Shown piece after piece: positions 31,647 to 41,669 of a stretch of 64,000 bases of DNA (position 1 is the first letter of the stretch; every line of letters starts with the position of its first letter). The notes beneath the pieces were generated by a model that saw only the letters and a program-made list of their open reading frames with translations, had not been told where the DNA came from and did not search any database. Origin of the DNA: Streptomyces olindensis (lineage in GTDB: Bacteria; Actinomycetota; Actinomycetes; Streptomycetales; Streptomycetaceae); assembly GCA_000696115.1 (NCBI GenBank), contig JJOH01000010.1, positions 7,126 through 71,125 on the forward strand. Reading direction: 5' to 3'. Both the position numbers and the translations under genes were made by a program.

Positions 31647-31675
31647 TGAACCTCTCCCCCCGAGACACCGTCCTA
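31647..31675 (+). promoter_or_regulatory. ECF-sigma-like promoter before the MprF-like gene
   Basis: TGAACC at 31647-31652 and GTCCTA at 31670-31675 are separated by 17 bp, close to the GGAACC-N16/17-GTCTAA pattern of envelope-stress ECF sigma factors such as SigE. One base of the -35 and two of the -10 differ from that pattern. The position, about 20 bp before the likely coding start, is appropriate. Confidence 0.4.
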
Positions 31676-31694
31676 GAGGGCGCAATGTCGCCGG

Positions 31695-33623
31695 ATGCCC
31701 GAATCGGCACCGGATCCAAGGTCTCTCGCAGAACTACGGGATGCGATGTCTGTCAGGACAGATGAGGAAATGTCGGGTGAGGTTCCGAGTCGCCGAAGCG
31801 GCGCGGCCGGTACGGGCCGGACGAGCCGGGTGCGCCGCCTGCTGCGCGGACCGCGCCCCGAGGCCGTCCCCCTCCTCGTCGGCAGAGCCTGTGCCCTCGT
31901 GGGCCTGCTGGACATCGCAGCGGGCGTCTTCCCGCGCTTCCGGCACAGCCGGATGCACGCCATCGCCGAGGTCCTGCCCGGCGCGCTCGGCCCGTTCGCG
32001 GCCGCGCTGTCGCTGAGCACCGGTGTGCTGTTGCTGCTGCTCGCCCACGGCCTCAAGCGCGGCAAGCGCCGGGCCTGGCGGGCGGCCGTGGCCCTGCTGC
32101 CCGCCGGCGCCGTCGCGCAGTTCACCTACCGCCACTCGATCGTCGGCGTTCTCATCTCCCTGGCGCTGCTGGCTCCCCTGCTGCGCCACCGCGACCAGTT
32201 CGACGCCCTGCCCGACCCGCGCAGCCGCTGGCGGGCGCTCGCCAACTTCGTGCTGATGAGCGCGGGTTCGCTGCTGCTGGGCCTGCTCATCGTCAGCGTC
32301 CACGGCGAACGCATGCTCGGCGACCCGAGCCTGGCGGACCGCATCACCCACGTCATCTACGGCCTGTTCGGCTTCGAGGGCCCGGTCGACTACCAGGGCA
32401 ACACCTCCTGGACCGTCGCCTTCTCGCTCGGCGCCCTCGGCCTGCTCACCGCCGTCACCACCATCTACCTGGCCTTCCGTCCCGAACACCCGGCCGCGCA
32501 CCTCACCGAGGAGGACGAGGCGAAGCTGCGCGCCCTGCTGGACAAGCACGGCGGTCGCGACTCCCTCGGCCACTTCGCGCTGCGCCGCGACAAGGCCGTC
32601 GTCTTCTCCCCCAGCGGCAAGGCGGCCGTCACCTACCGCGTGGTCTCCGGCGTGATGCTCGCCAGCGGCGACCCCATCGGCGACGTCGAGGCCTGGCCCG
32701 GCGCCATCGAACGGTTCATGGACGAGGCCAAGGCCCACTCCTGGACCCCCGCCGTCATGGGCTGCTCCGAGACCGGCGGCGAGGTGTGGACCCGCGAGAC
32801 CGGGCTCGACGCCCTCGAACTCGGCGACGAGGCGGTGGTGGACGTCAAGGATTTCTCGCTCGCCGGCCGCGCGATGCGCAACGTGCGCCAGATGGTCAAG
32901 CGCATCGAGCGCGCCGGTTACGAAACCCGGGTCCGACGTGTCCGTGATCTCGGCGAGGCCGAACTGGAGCGCATCCGGCGCGCCGCCGACGACTGGCGCG
33001 GCACCGACACCGAGCGCGGCTTCTCCATGGCCCTGGGCCGGGTCGGCGACCCCGCCGACGGCGACTGCCTCATCGCCACCGCCCACAAGCAGGACGACCA
33101 CCCCGACCACCCCGGCCCCTACGGCGACCTGAAGGCGATCCTGCACTTCGTGCCCTGGGGCACCGACGGCGTCTCCCTGGACCTCATGCGCCGCGACCGC
33201 TCGGCCGACCCCGGCATGAACGAACTGCTCATCGTGGCCGCCCTCCAGGCCGCCCCCAAGCTCGGCATCGAGCGGGTCTCCCTCAACTTCGCCATGTTCC
33301 GCTCGGCCCTGGCCCGCGGCGAGAAGATAGGCGCCGGTCCCGTACTGCGCGCCTGGCGCGGACTGCTGGTCTTCCTCTCCCGCTGGTTCCAGATCGAGTC
33401 GCTGTACAAGTTCAACGCCAAGTTCCAGCCGCGCTGGGAGCCCCGCTTCGTCGTCTACCGGGCCTCCGCCGACCTGCCCCGCATCGGCTTCGCCGCCATG
33501 CAGGCGGAAGGTTTCGTCAACCTGGCCCTGCCCCTGCCGCGCTTCCTGCGCCGCCGACGCCCGGCGAGCCGCCGCCCCTGCGCCCACGGCACCACCACGG
33601 AACGCAGCGTCCGGGCGGCGTGA
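31695..33623 (+). CDS. MprF/LysX-like membrane protein with C-terminal DUF2156 domain
   Basis: A protein of up to 642 residues. Around six transmembrane helices fall between about 55 and 265, followed by a C-terminal DUF2156 (phosphatidylglycerol lysyltransferase-type) GNAT domain, about 275-600, with ESLYKFNAKFQPRWEPRF near its end. Family members transfer Lys or Ala from charged tRNA to membrane lipids and reduce sensitivity to cationic peptides; no tRNA synthetase domain is fused here. The true start is uncertain: ATG 31695 has no clear ribosome site, and ATG 31770 follows GAGGAA. Confidence 0.88.
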   Translation: MPESAPDPRSLAELRDAMSVRTDEEMSGEVPSRRSGAAGTGRTSRVRRLLRGPRPEAVPLLVGRACALVGLLDIAAGVFPRFRHSRMHAIAEVLPGALGPFAAALSLSTGVLLLLLAHGLKRGKRRAWRAAVALLPAGAVAQFTYRHSIVGVLISLALLAPLLRHRDQFDALPDPRSRWRALANFVLMSAGSLLLGLLIVSVHGERMLGDPSLADRITHVIYGLFGFEGPVDYQGNTSWTVAFSLGALGLLTAVTTIYLAFRPEHPAAHLTEEDEAKLRALLDKHGGRDSLGHFALRRDKAVVFSPSGKAAVTYRVVSGVMLASGDPIGDVEAWPGAIERFMDEAKAHSWTPAVMGCSETGGEVWTRETGLDALELGDEAVVDVKDFSLAGRAMRNVRQMVKRIERAGYETRVRRVRDLGEAELERIRRAADDWRGTDTERGFSMALGRVGDPADGDCLIATAHKQDDHPDHPGPYGDLKAILHFVPWGTDGVSLDLMRRDRSADPGMNELLIVAALQAAPKLGIERVSLNFAMFRSALARGEKIGAGPVLRAWRGLLVFLSRWFQIESLYKFNAKFQPRWEPRFVVYRASADLPRIGFAAMQAEGFVNLALPLPRFLRRRRPASRRPCAHGTTTERSVRAA

Positions 33624-33697
33624 CCCGGGCCGTCCCGGCGGGGCCGTCACCCGAGCCGCGGCGCCTGACGGCCCCTGCCGGGGCCTACGCTGAACAT

Positions 33698-34579
33698 ATG
33701 AGCAACCAGAGCGGACGCGGGCGCGTGGCGGGCCTACCGGAATGGGACCGCTGCGCGGTCATGGGAGTCGTGAACGTCACCCCCGACTCCTTCTCCGACG
33801 GCGGCCGCTTCTTCGACACCACGGCCGCCGTCAAGCACGGCCTCGACCTGGTCTCCGAGGGCGCGGACCTGGTCGACGTCGGCGGCGAGTCCACCCGCCC
33901 CGGCGCCACCCGCGTGGACGAGGCCGAGGAACTGCGCCGCGTCATCCCCGTCGTCCGCGGCCTCGCCTCCGAGGGCGTCACCGTCTCCGTCGACACCATG
34001 CGCGCCTCCGTCGCCGAGCGGGCCCTCGCGGCCGGCGCCGCCCTCGTCAACGACGTCAGCGGCGGCCTCGCCGACCCCCGCATGATCCCGGCCGTCGCCG
34101 ACGCCGGCGCCCCGTTCGTCGTCATGCACTGGCGCGGCTTCCTGGAGGGCGGCAACGTCCGCGGGGTGTACCGGGACGTCGTCACCGAGGTCGTCGACGA
34201 GCTGCACGCGCGCGTGGAGGCCGTCCTCGCGGGCGGCATCGCCCCCGACCGCGTCATCGTCGACCCCGGCCTCGGGTTCTCCAAGGACGCCGAACACGAC
34301 CTGGCGCTCCTCGCGGGCCTCCACCGCGTCCTCGGCCTCGGCCACCCGCTGCTCGTCGCCGCCTCCCGCAAGCGGTTCCTGGGCCGCGTCCTGGCCGGCC
34401 CGGACAGCCCGCCCCCGCCCGCCCGCGAACGCGACGCCGCCACCGCCGCCGTCTCCGCGCTCGCGGCGCACGCCGGCGCGTGGGCGGTCCGCGTGCACGA
34501 GGTCCGCGCCACCTCCGACGCCGTGCGCGTCGCGCGCGCCATCGAGGGAGCACGCACCGGCGCAGAGGGAGCCCGGTGA
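33698..34579 (+). CDS. folP: Dihydropteroate synthase
   Basis: A 293-residue TIM-barrel enzyme joining para-aminobenzoate to dihydropterin pyrophosphate; the sulfonamide target. The signatures MGVVNVTPDSFSDGG (residues 23-37) and GGESTRPGA are intact, as is the VDPGLGFSK segment. A -10-like TACGCT at 33686-33691 ends six bases before the ATG and there is no Shine-Dalgarno, which suggests a leaderless transcript. Its stop overlaps the NTF2-like gene by three bases. Confidence 0.97.
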   Translation: MSNQSGRGRVAGLPEWDRCAVMGVVNVTPDSFSDGGRFFDTTAAVKHGLDLVSEGADLVDVGGESTRPGATRVDEAEELRRVIPVVRGLASEGVTVSVDTMRASVAERALAAGAALVNDVSGGLADPRMIPAVADAGAPFVVMHWRGFLEGGNVRGVYRDVVTEVVDELHARVEAVLAGGIAPDRVIVDPGLGFSKDAEHDLALLAGLHRVLGLGHPLLVAASRKRFLGRVLAGPDSPPPPARERDAATAAVSALAAHAGAWAVRVHEVRATSDAVRVARAIEGARTGAEGAR

Positions 34580-35082
34580 GCGCCCCGCACACCGACGTCG
34601 AGCAGGTCGAGGCCGCCAACACCGCCTTCTACGAGGCACTGGAACGGGGCGACTTCGAGGAACTGGCGTCGCTCTGGCTGACCCCCGCCGACCTGGGCGT
34701 CGACGAGACCTACCACGACCCGGCCGACACCGGCGTGGTCTCCTGCGTGCACCCCGGCTGGCCCGTGCTCACCGGCCGCGGCGAGGTCCTGCGCTCGTAC
34801 GCCCTGATCATGGCCAACACCGACTACATCCAGTTCTTCCTCACCGACGTGCACGTCTCGGTCACCGGTGACACCGCTCTGGTCACCTGCACGGAGAACA
34901 TCCTCAGCGGCGGCCCCGCCCCCCAGGGCGAGGACGAGGAGCTGGGCCCGCTCGTCGGGCAGCTCGTGGTCGCCACCAATGTGTTCCGGCGCACGCCCCA
35001 GGGGTGGAAGCTCTGGTCGCACCACGCTTCCCCGGTCCTGGCCGAAACCGACGAGGACGAGCAGGACGACACCCCCGCCTGA
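34576..35082 (+). CDS. NTF2-like (SnoaL/DUF4440 fold) protein in the folate cluster
   Basis: A 168-residue protein with the cone-shaped NTF2-like fold (VEAANTAFYEALERGDFEELASLW at the start, then conserved GxxxVxxSY and TNVFRR strands). The GTG overlaps the folP stop, so it is translationally coupled to folate synthesis. Proteins of this fold bind small ligands or act as isomerases or hydrolases. A link to folate is inferred from position; the acidic C-terminus (ETDEDEQDD) is probably disordered. Confidence 0.8.
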   Translation: MSAPHTDVEQVEAANTAFYEALERGDFEELASLWLTPADLGVDETYHDPADTGVVSCVHPGWPVLTGRGEVLRSYALIMANTDYIQFFLTDVHVSVTGDTALVTCTENILSGGPAPQGEDEELGPLVGQLVVATNVFRRTPQGWKLWSHHASPVLAETDEDEQDDTPA

Positions 35083-35307
35083 GTGGGTAGTCGCCAGGTA
35101 GTGGTGGGAATCACGGGGCCGCGGGTATGGGCGGCTACCAGCCCGTGAGCCGCCGGGTTCCCCGAGGGAAACGCCGGATGAATCCTGCCGGGCCCGGACC
35201 CCGTGGCCCGGCCCCGTCCGGGCTCGCAGGTAGATTCGACCGAGGCCGGTGTGCCGCCCGCACACGGCACCCACCGGCCGAGACCGACGATTGCAGGAGT
35301 GATTCGC

Positions 35308-35667
35308 GTGGATCGTGTCGCGCTGCGCGGCCTGAAGGCCCGCGGGCACCACGGTGTGTTCCCGAGGGAACGCGAGGAGGGCCAGACCTTCATCGTGGAC
35401 CTCGTCCTCGGCCTGGACACCCGCCCGGCCGCGGCCGACGACGACCTGGCGAAGACCGTGCACTACGGCATCGTGGCGGAGGAGGTCGTGGCCGTCGTCC
35501 AGGGCGAGCCCGTCGACCTCATCGAGACGCTCGCCGAGCGCATCGCCCAGGTATGTCTGAAGCACGAGGGGGTCCAGCAGGTCGAGGTCTGCGTCCACAA
35601 GCCGGACGCCCCGATCACGGTCCCCTTCGACGACGTGACCGTCACCATCACCCGGAGCCGAGTATGA
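35308..35667 (+). CDS. folB: Dihydroneopterin aldolase
   Basis: A 119-residue enzyme converting dihydroneopterin to 6-hydroxymethyl-dihydropterin. The core GLKARGHHGVFPREREEGQTF and the VHYGIVAE and LIETLAERIA segments match the family at full length. The GTG at 35308 is chosen for the AGGAG eight bases upstream. A possible -10 box TAGATT at 35231-35236 may give the fol genes a second promoter. The stop overlaps folK (ATGA). Confidence 0.95.
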   Translation: MDRVALRGLKARGHHGVFPREREEGQTFIVDLVLGLDTRPAAADDDLAKTVHYGIVAEEVVAVVQGEPVDLIETLAERIAQVCLKHEGVQQVEVCVHKPDAPITVPFDDVTVTITRSRV

Positions 35668-36275
35668 CTGCACCCTTCCTCAAGGGCCCCAGCGACCCGA
35701 CCGTACAGCCGGTACCCGCCTCCGTCGTCGAGAAGGTCGACGCCGCCGACACGACCCTGTCCAACCCGAAACGGGCCGTGGTCGCCCTCGGCTCCAACCT
35801 CGGCAACCGCCTGGAGACCCTCCAGGGCGCCATCGACGCCCTGGAGGACACCCCCGGCGTCCGCATCAAGGCCGTCTCCCCCGTCTACGAGACCGAGCCC
35901 TGGGGCGTGGACCCCGGCAGCCAGCCCTCCTACTTCAACGCGGTCGTCGTCCTCAAGACCACCCTGCCGCCCTCCTCGCTCCTGGAGCGCGCCCACGCGG
36001 TCGAGGAGGCCTTCCACCGCGTCCGCGACGAGCACTGGGGCCCCCGCACCCTCGACGTCGACATCGTCTCGTACGCCGACGTCGTCTCCGACGACCCGCA
36101 GCTCACCCTCCCCCACCCCCGCGCCCACGAGCGCGCCTTCGTCCTGGCCCCCTGGCACGACCTGGACCCCGAGGCGCAGCTCCCCGGCCGCGGACCGGTG
36201 GCCGGTCTGCTGGACGCCGTCACCCGCAATGGTGTCGCGCCGCGCACCGACCTGGAACTCCGGCTGCCCGAATAG
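35664..36275 (+). CDS. folK: 2-amino-4-hydroxy-6-hydroxymethyldihydropteridine pyrophosphokinase
   Basis: A 203-residue HPPK. The family pattern LGSNLGNR, SPVYETEPWG, FNAVVVL and GPRTLDVDIVSY is complete. About 30 residues of low-complexity N-terminus precede the core, longer than many homologues. The ATG overlaps the folB stop. It supplies the pyrophosphorylated pterin used by FolP. Confidence 0.96.
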   Translation: MTAPFLKGPSDPTVQPVPASVVEKVDAADTTLSNPKRAVVALGSNLGNRLETLQGAIDALEDTPGVRIKAVSPVYETEPWGVDPGSQPSYFNAVVVLKTTLPPSSLLERAHAVEEAFHRVRDEHWGPRTLDVDIVSYADVVSDDPQLTLPHPRAHERAFVLAPWHDLDPEAQLPGRGPVAGLLDAVTRNGVAPRTDLELRLPE

Positions 36276-36336
36276 CCGTTAAGGTCAAGACGGCCGCGAA
36301 CCGCGCCGGACCGACCGGGGGAACCGAAGGGACACC

Positions 36337-36825
36337 GTGAGAGAGCTGCGCATCAGGCTGCTGGCCGGAGTCTTCGTCGTGGCCGGAGTGCTGTCCTGGG
36401 CGGGCGCCCGCCTGTGGAACTCGGTGGGCACTCTCCCGAGCGTCCCCCTGGCCGCCCCCATCGTCCTGGCCCTGATCGCCGTGGTCCTGCTGGCCACGGC
36501 GCTCTCGCTGCGCGCCCGCCTCAAGGCCCAGCGCGAACGGCAGCCCGACGCCAAGGGCGTCGACCCCATGATGGCGGCCCGCGCGGTCGTCTTCGGCCAC
36601 GCCAGCGCCCTGGTCGCCGCCCTCGTCTCCGGCATGTACGGCGGCACCGGCGTCTTCCTGCTGGAGTCCCTCGACATCTCCGCCCGCCGCGACCAGGCCA
36701 TCTACGCCGGCTTCTCCGTCGTCGCGGGCATCGGCGTGATAGCGGCGGCCATCTTCCTGGAGCGCGTCTGCAAACTCCCGGAGGACGACGAGCACGACGG
36801 CGCGGGGGCCGCCCCCGCCGCCTGA
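36337..36825 (+). CDS. DUF3180 membrane protein
   Basis: A 162-residue protein with four predicted transmembrane helices (about 8-30, 38-60, 83-105, 120-145), a known small actinobacterial family usually found after folK. The GTG start follows GAAGGGA. The conserved segment RAVVFGHASALVAALVSGMY is visible. It is 61 bp after folK and probably the last gene of the cluster; it converges with folE. Function unknown. Confidence 0.88.
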   Translation: MRELRIRLLAGVFVVAGVLSWAGARLWNSVGTLPSVPLAAPIVLALIAVVLLATALSLRARLKAQRERQPDAKGVDPMMAARAVVFGHASALVAALVSGMYGGTGVFLLESLDISARRDQAIYAGFSVVAGIGVIAAAIFLERVCKLPEDDEHDGAGAAPAA

Positions 36826-36844
36826 GAACCGCGTCGGCGCCGGG

Positions 36845-37450
36845 TCAGCGCGCCATGATGAGGCTCATCGCCTCGTTGCGGGTCGCGAGATCGCGCAGCT
36901 GGCCCCGCACGGCCGACGTGATGGTCTTGGCGCCGGGCTTGCGCACCCCCCGCATCGACATGCACATGTGCTCGCACTCGACGACGACGATCACGCCGCG
37001 CGGCTCCAGGATCTGCATCAGGGAGTCGGCGATCTGCGTGGTGAGTCGTTCCTGCACCTGTGGACGCCGCGCGTACACGTCCACGAGCCGGGCCAGCTTC
37101 GACAGCCCCGTGATCTTGCCCTCGGCCGACGGAATGTAGCCGACGTGCGCGACTCCGACGAACGGCACGAGGTGGTGTTCACAGGAACTCAGGACCTCGA
37201 TGTCCTTCACCAGCACCATCTCGTCGTGCCCGAGGTCGAAGGTCGTCGTCAGGACGTCCTCCGGCTTCTGCCACAGGCCCGCGAATATCTCCTTGTACGC
37301 CCGCGCCACCCGCGCCGGTGTCTCCCGCAGCCCCTCGCGGTCCGGGTCCTCGCCGACCGCGATCAGGAGTTCGCGTACGGCGTTCTCGGCGCGCTTCTCG
37401 TCGAACTCGCCGATCCGGCCGTCGCCGTCCATCGTCACGGGGTCGGTCAT
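36845..37450 (-). CDS. folE: GTP cyclohydrolase I
   Basis: A 201-residue enzyme making 7,8-dihydroneopterin triphosphate from GTP, the first folate step. The zinc and catalytic segment [20 protein letters not shown] and the C-terminal CEHMCM are complete. The start at 37450 (MTDPVTMDG) is preferred over a longer frame. It is separated from upstream ftsH by a strong terminator at 37517-37550, so it likely has its own promoter. Confidence 0.97.
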   Translation of the reverse strand: MTDPVTMDGDGRIGEFDEKRAENAVRELLIAVGEDPDREGLRETPARVARAYKEIFAGLWQKPEDVLTTTFDLGHDEMVLVKDIEVLSSCEHHLVPFVGVAHVGYIPSAEGKITGLSKLARLVDVYARRPQVQERLTTQIADSLMQILEPRGVIVVVECEHMCMSMRGVRKPGAKTITSAVRGQLRDLATRNEAMSLIMAR

Positions 37451-37516
37451 CTGGTGCCTCGTTCCTGTGTCCTTCTCGGGGCAGCCTGCGCGCCGCCCTG
37501 CAAACATGGCTGAAAG

Positions 37517-37550
37517 CCGCGCCCCCCAGGCTAAAACCTGGGGGGCGCGG
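37517..37550. terminator. Perfect 14-bp hairpin after ftsH
   Basis: CCGCGCCCCCCAGG (37517-37530) pairs exactly with CCTGGGGGGCGCGG (37537-37550) around a CTAAAA loop. It lies between the ftsH stop and the folE start on the same strand. It is one of the most stable hairpins in the window. Confidence 0.85.
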
Positions 37551-37589
37551 CATCCATTCCGGGCCCGGTGGGGCCACCGGGAGAGCGGG

Positions 37590-39629
37590 TCAGCTCTCGG
37601 GGCGGTCCTCCGGGGCTCGCTCGGGCGCCGGGGCGGGCTCCGCCGCGGTGCTCTTGGCCGTGGTGATGGCCGGCGTGGCGCCGTTCGCCCCGTTCGTCAG
37701 GGCCAGCTCCTTGGGAGAGAGGACCGGCGGGCGGGTCGACGGCGTACGACGGGAGGATCCCGTCCAGGCGGGCCGCGGCGGGCGCTTGACGATCGGGGCG
37801 AAGATCTCGGCGATCTCCTCCTTGCCGAGCGTCTCCTTCTCGAGGAGGGCCAGCACCAGGTTGTCGAGCACGTCGCGGTTCTCGACCAGGATCTCCCAGG
37901 CCTCGTTGTGCGCGGTCTCGATGAGCTTCTTGACCTCTTCGTCGACCAGCGCGGCGACCTCTTCCGAGTAGTCGCGCTGGTGAGACATCTCACGTCCGAG
38001 GAAGGGCTCGGTGTTGTCCCCGCCGAACTTGATCGCGCCGAGACGCTCGGTCATGCCGTACTGCGTGACCATCGCGCGGGCCAGGCCCGTGGCCTTCTCG
38101 ATGTCGTTGGCGGCACCCGTGGTCGGGTCGTGGAAGACGAGCTCCTCGGCCGCGCGGCCGCCCAGCATGTAGGCGAGCTGGTCGAGCATCTCGTTGCGCG
38201 TGGTCGAGTACTTGTCCTCGTCCGGCAGCACCATCGTGTAGCCGAGGGCGCGGCCTCTCGACAGGATCGTGATCTTGTGGACGGGATCGGAGTTCGGCGA
38301 GGCCGCCGCGACCAGGGCGTGTCCGCCCTCGTGGTACGCGGTGATCTTCTTCTCCTTGTCCGACATGATCCGGGTCCGCTTCTGCGGGCCCGCGACCACA
38401 CGGTCGATCGCCTCGTCCAGCATGTGGTTGTCGATCAGCTTCTGGTCGCTGCGGGCCGTCAGCAGGGCGGCCTCGTTCAGCACGTTGGCGAGATCGGCAC
38501 CCGTCATGCCGGGCGTACGGCGGGCGACGGCCGACAGGTCGACGTCGGGCGCGACCGGCTTGCCCTTCTGGTGGACCTTGAGGATCTCCAGACGGCCCTG
38601 CATGTCCGGGCGGTCGACCGCGATCTGGCGGTCGAAGCGGCCCGGGCGCAGCAGCGCCGGGTCGAGGATGTCGGGCCGGTTCGTCGCGGCGATGAGGATC
38701 ACGCCGCCCTTGACGTCGAAGCCGTCCATCTCGACGAGCAGCTGGTTCAGGGTCTGCTCGCGCTCGTCGTGACCGCCGCCGAGGCCGGCGCCGCGGTGGC
38801 GGCCGACCGCGTCGATCTCGTCGACGAAGACGATCGCCGGGGCGTTCGCCTTGGCCTGCTCGAACAGGTCACGGACCCGGGAGGCACCGACACCGACGAA
38901 CATCTCGACGAAGTCGGAACCGGAGATCGAGTAGAACGGCACGCCCGCCTCGCCCGCGACGGCACGCGCGAGCAGGGTCTTGCCGGTGCCGGGAGGTCCG
39001 TAGAGCAGGACGCCCTTGGGGATCTTGGCGCCGACGGCCTGGAACTTGGCCGGCTCCTGGAGGAACTCCTTGATCTCGTGGAGCTCCTCGACGGCCTCGT
39101 CCGACCCGGCGACATCGGCGAACGTCGTCTTCGGGGTGTCCTTGGTGATGAGCTTGGCCTTGGACTTCCCGAAGTTCATCACGCGGGAGCCGCCGCCCTG
39201 CATCTGGTTCATCAGGAACAGGAACACGACCACGATCAGCACGAAGGGCAGCAGGGAGAGCAGGATGCCGACGAACGGGTTCTGCTTGGACGGCGAGACC
39301 GTGTAGCCGTCCGGGATCTGCTTGTCCTGGTACTTGTTCTGCAGCGTGTTGGCGATGTCCACGCCCTGGTTGTCGATGTAGCTCGCCTGGATCTTCGAGC
39401 TGCCCTCGACCTTCACGCCGTCCTTGAGCGTGACCTTGATGGTCTCGTCATCGCCGGTGGTGAGCTTGGCCGACTCGACCTTGTTCTGGTTGATCGCCTG
39501 GACGACCTGGCCGGTGTCCACCGTCTTGTAGCCGCCGGACGAGCCGACGACCTGCATCAACACGACCACGGCAAGGACGGCCAGCACGATCCACATGACC
39601 GGCCCACGGAAGTATCGCTTCACGTCCAT
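37590..39629 (-). CDS. ftsH: ATP-dependent zinc metalloprotease FtsH
   Basis: A 679-residue membrane AAA protease. Helix 1 (about 8-26) and helix 2 (about 110-130) flank a periplasmic-side domain; the AAA module has GPPGTGKT near residue 210 and the second region of homology; the M41 protease has the zinc motif HEGGH near 432. The C-terminal 60 residues are Pro/Thr/Ala-rich. The start [11 protein letters not shown] is chosen for conservation; an ATG 12 codons upstream at 39665 is possible. Confidence 0.96.
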   Translation of the reverse strand: MDVKRYFRGPVMWIVLAVLAVVVLMQVVGSSGGYKTVDTGQVVQAINQNKVESAKLTTGDDETIKVTLKDGVKVEGSSKIQASYIDNQGVDIANTLQNKYQDKQIPDGYTVSPSKQNPFVGILLSLLPFVLIVVVFLFLMNQMQGGGSRVMNFGKSKAKLITKDTPKTTFADVAGSDEAVEELHEIKEFLQEPAKFQAVGAKIPKGVLLYGPPGTGKTLLARAVAGEAGVPFYSISGSDFVEMFVGVGASRVRDLFEQAKANAPAIVFVDEIDAVGRHRGAGLGGGHDEREQTLNQLLVEMDGFDVKGGVILIAATNRPDILDPALLRPGRFDRQIAVDRPDMQGRLEILKVHQKGKPVAPDVDLSAVARRTPGMTGADLANVLNEAALLTARSDQKLIDNHMLDEAIDRVVAGPQKRTRIMSDKEKKITAYHEGGHALVAAASPNSDPVHKITILSRGRALGYTMVLPDEDKYSTTRNEMLDQLAYMLGGRAAEELVFHDPTTGAANDIEKATGLARAMVTQYGMTERLGAIKFGGDNTEPFLGREMSHQRDYSEEVAALVDEEVKKLIETAHNEAWEILVENRDVLDNLVLALLEKETLGKEEIAEIFAPIVKRPPRPAWTGSSRRTPSTRPPVLSPKELALTNGANGATPAITTAKSTAAEPAPAPERAPEDRPES

Positions 39630-39815
39630 CCATACGGAGCGGTGCCGCCCCGTCCCTCCTGCCATAGTGAGTTTGATAAAAGACTGTTCTTCGGACGGTA
39701 CCCCAGCATTGTCACCTGAAGCCGCGTGGGACGGCTGGCGATCCGTCTACGCCTGCTCCAACGGCGGGAAGCCCGCTGGGGTTCCCGATCACCGTCACGG
39801 CACCCCGGCCGGGGT

Positions 39816-40376
39816 TCAGCCGCCGTACACGTGGGGCGCGAGCGTACCGACGAACGGGAGGTTGCGGTACTTCTCGGCGTAGTCGAGGCCGTAGCCGACG
39901 ACGAACTCGTTGGGGATGTCGAAGCCGACCCATTCCACGTCGATGGCGACCTTCGCGGCCTCGGGCTTGCGCAGCAGCGTGCACACCTTGAGGGAGGCGG
40001 GCTCGCGCGAGCCGAGGTTGGAGATCAGCCAGGACAGGGTCAGGCCGGAGTCGATGATGTCCTCGACGATGAGGACGTGCTTGCCCTTGATGTCGGTGTC
40101 GAGGTCCTTGAGGATCCGCACCACACCGGAGGACTGGGTGCCCGCCCCGTACGAGGATACGGCCATCCAGTCCATGGTGACGGGGGTGGACAGCGCCCGC
40201 GCGAGGTCGGCCATGACCATCACCGCGCCCTTGAGGACACCGACGATCAGCAGGTCCTTGCCCGCGTACTCCGCGTCGATCTTCGCTGCCAGCTCGGCCA
40301 GCTTGGCGTCGATCTCTTCCTTGGTGATGAGTACCTGCTGGAGGTCGGCACCCATGTCTTTCGCGTCCACCCGCAT
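39816..40376 (-). CDS. hpt: Hypoxanthine phosphoribosyltransferase
   Basis: A 186-residue purine salvage enzyme making IMP and GMP. The PRPP loop [16 protein letters not shown] and the purine-binding end [18 protein letters not shown] are standard. The ATG at 40376 matches the usual N-terminus [12 protein letters not shown]. It lies between tilS and ftsH, an arrangement common in actinobacteria and firmicutes. Confidence 0.96.
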   Translation of the reverse strand: MRVDAKDMGADLQQVLITKEEIDAKLAELAAKIDAEYAGKDLLIVGVLKGAVMVMADLARALSTPVTMDWMAVSSYGAGTQSSGVVRILKDLDTDIKGKHVLIVEDIIDSGLTLSWLISNLGSREPASLKVCTLLRKPEAAKVAIDVEWVGFDIPNEFVVGYGLDYAEKYRNLPFVGTLAPHVYGG

Positions 40377-40436
40377 CACTTTCGGTCGTCCCACCGGCCG
40401 ACCGGCCCCTCCTGCGACAGCCGGGAGGGGACGGAT

Positions 40437-41474
40437 TCAGCCTTGCCGAATCACCAGTCTGCCACCCTGCCGCCGGGCCACGACCTTGCCGGGGAGGTTG
40501 ATGGCTCCCTGGCCGCGCCAGCCGGTGATGAGCCGGTCGACTTCCTCGATGTGGCGGGCGAACAGGGATCCGGCCGGGGCACCGGCGGCGATGGCGGCCC
40601 GGCGCAGGACGCGGCGGCGCACGGCGGGCGGCAGGGCGTAGAGCTTGGCGCAGTCCAGGAGCCCGGCGGCGTCGCGGACGGTGGCCTCGGCCTGGGCGGC
40701 CCAGGAGTCGAGGGCGTCGGCGTCGTCGCGGGAGAGCTGGGCGGTCCGGGCGAGGGCCTCCACGACGCCCTTGCCGAGGGCCTTCTCCAGGGCGGGCAGG
40801 CCCTCGTGGCGCAGCCGGGAGCGGGTGTAGGCCGGGTCGGCGTTGTGGGGGTCGTCCCAGACGGGCAGGGACTGGACCATGCAGGCCTTGCGCGCGGTCT
40901 GCCGGTCGAGTTCCAGGAACGGACGGCGGTAACGGCCGCCGGCCCCCGAGACCGCGGCCATGCCGGACAGGGAGCGGATGCCGGAGCCGCGGGCGAGGCC
41001 GAGGAGGACGGTCTCGGCCTGGTCGTCGCGGGTGTGGCCGAGCAGGACGGCGGCGGCGCCGTGGCGTTCGGCCGCGGTGTCGAGTGCGGCGTAACGGGCG
41101 TCGCGGGCGGCCGCCTCCGGTCCGCCGGCGCGGCCGACGGTGACGGCGACGGAGTCGACGGGGTCGAGACCGAGTTCACGCAGGCGCTGGACGACTTCCG
41201 CGGCGCGCAGGTCGGAGCCGGGCTGGAGACCGTGGTCGACGGTCACGCCGCCGGCTCTGATGCCGAGCTTGGGGGACTCGAAGGCGAGGGCGGAGGCGAG
41301 GGCCATGGAGTCGGCGCCGCCGGAGCACGCCACGAGCACGAGCGGCGGGGGCGGCTGCTCGTGCGAGAGGGCGTGCGGGACCGCGGCGGGGGCGCGGTGG
41401 TGTTCGGTGAGGAGGTCGTGGAGGACGCGGCGTACCGCCAGGCGTATCGCCGCGACCGCAGGATGGGGACCCAT
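40437..41474 (-). CDS. tilS: tRNA(Ile)-lysidine synthetase
   Basis: A 345-residue N-type ATP pyrophosphatase that turns the wobble C of the CAU isoleucine tRNA into lysidine. The P-loop motif [10 protein letters not shown] (about residues 50-59) and the [20 protein letters not shown] segment are intact. The C-terminal TilS domains seen in longer homologues are short or absent, as in many actinobacteria. A 195-bp gap to the upstream zincin gene suggests a separate promoter. Confidence 0.95.
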   Translation of the reverse strand: MGPHPAVAAIRLAVRRVLHDLLTEHHRAPAAVPHALSHEQPPPPLVLVACSGGADSMALASALAFESPKLGIRAGGVTVDHGLQPGSDLRAAEVVQRLRELGLDPVDSVAVTVGRAGGPEAAARDARYAALDTAAERHGAAAVLLGHTRDDQAETVLLGLARGSGIRSLSGMAAVSGAGGRYRRPFLELDRQTARKACMVQSLPVWDDPHNADPAYTRSRLRHEGLPALEKALGKGVVEALARTAQLSRDDADALDSWAAQAEATVRDAAGLLDCAKLYALPPAVRRRVLRRAAIAAGAPAGSLFARHIEEVDRLITGWRGQGAINLPGKVVARRQGGRLVIRQG

Positions 41475-41669
41475 GTCCGGTTCCCTTCATGAAGTTTTCG
41501 GGGGGTGAGCCCGAGGTCGGTCACGCAGAGTGTATAGATGGTGACAGAACCGGGCCGTTCCCCGAGCATTGCACGCCTACCCCTGCCTCACGGTCCCTCG
41601 GACGGGTGATTGGAGGGGCGTTCGCCTGCCGTCGACCGGTTTCCTTTCACGACCTTCCCGCGATGTTCA

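Noticed and set aside
39630..39665. Upstream ATG for FtsH at 39665
   Set aside because: Possible, but the added residues are not typical of the family and neither start has a clear ribosome site; [10 protein letters not shown] is the conserved N-terminus.
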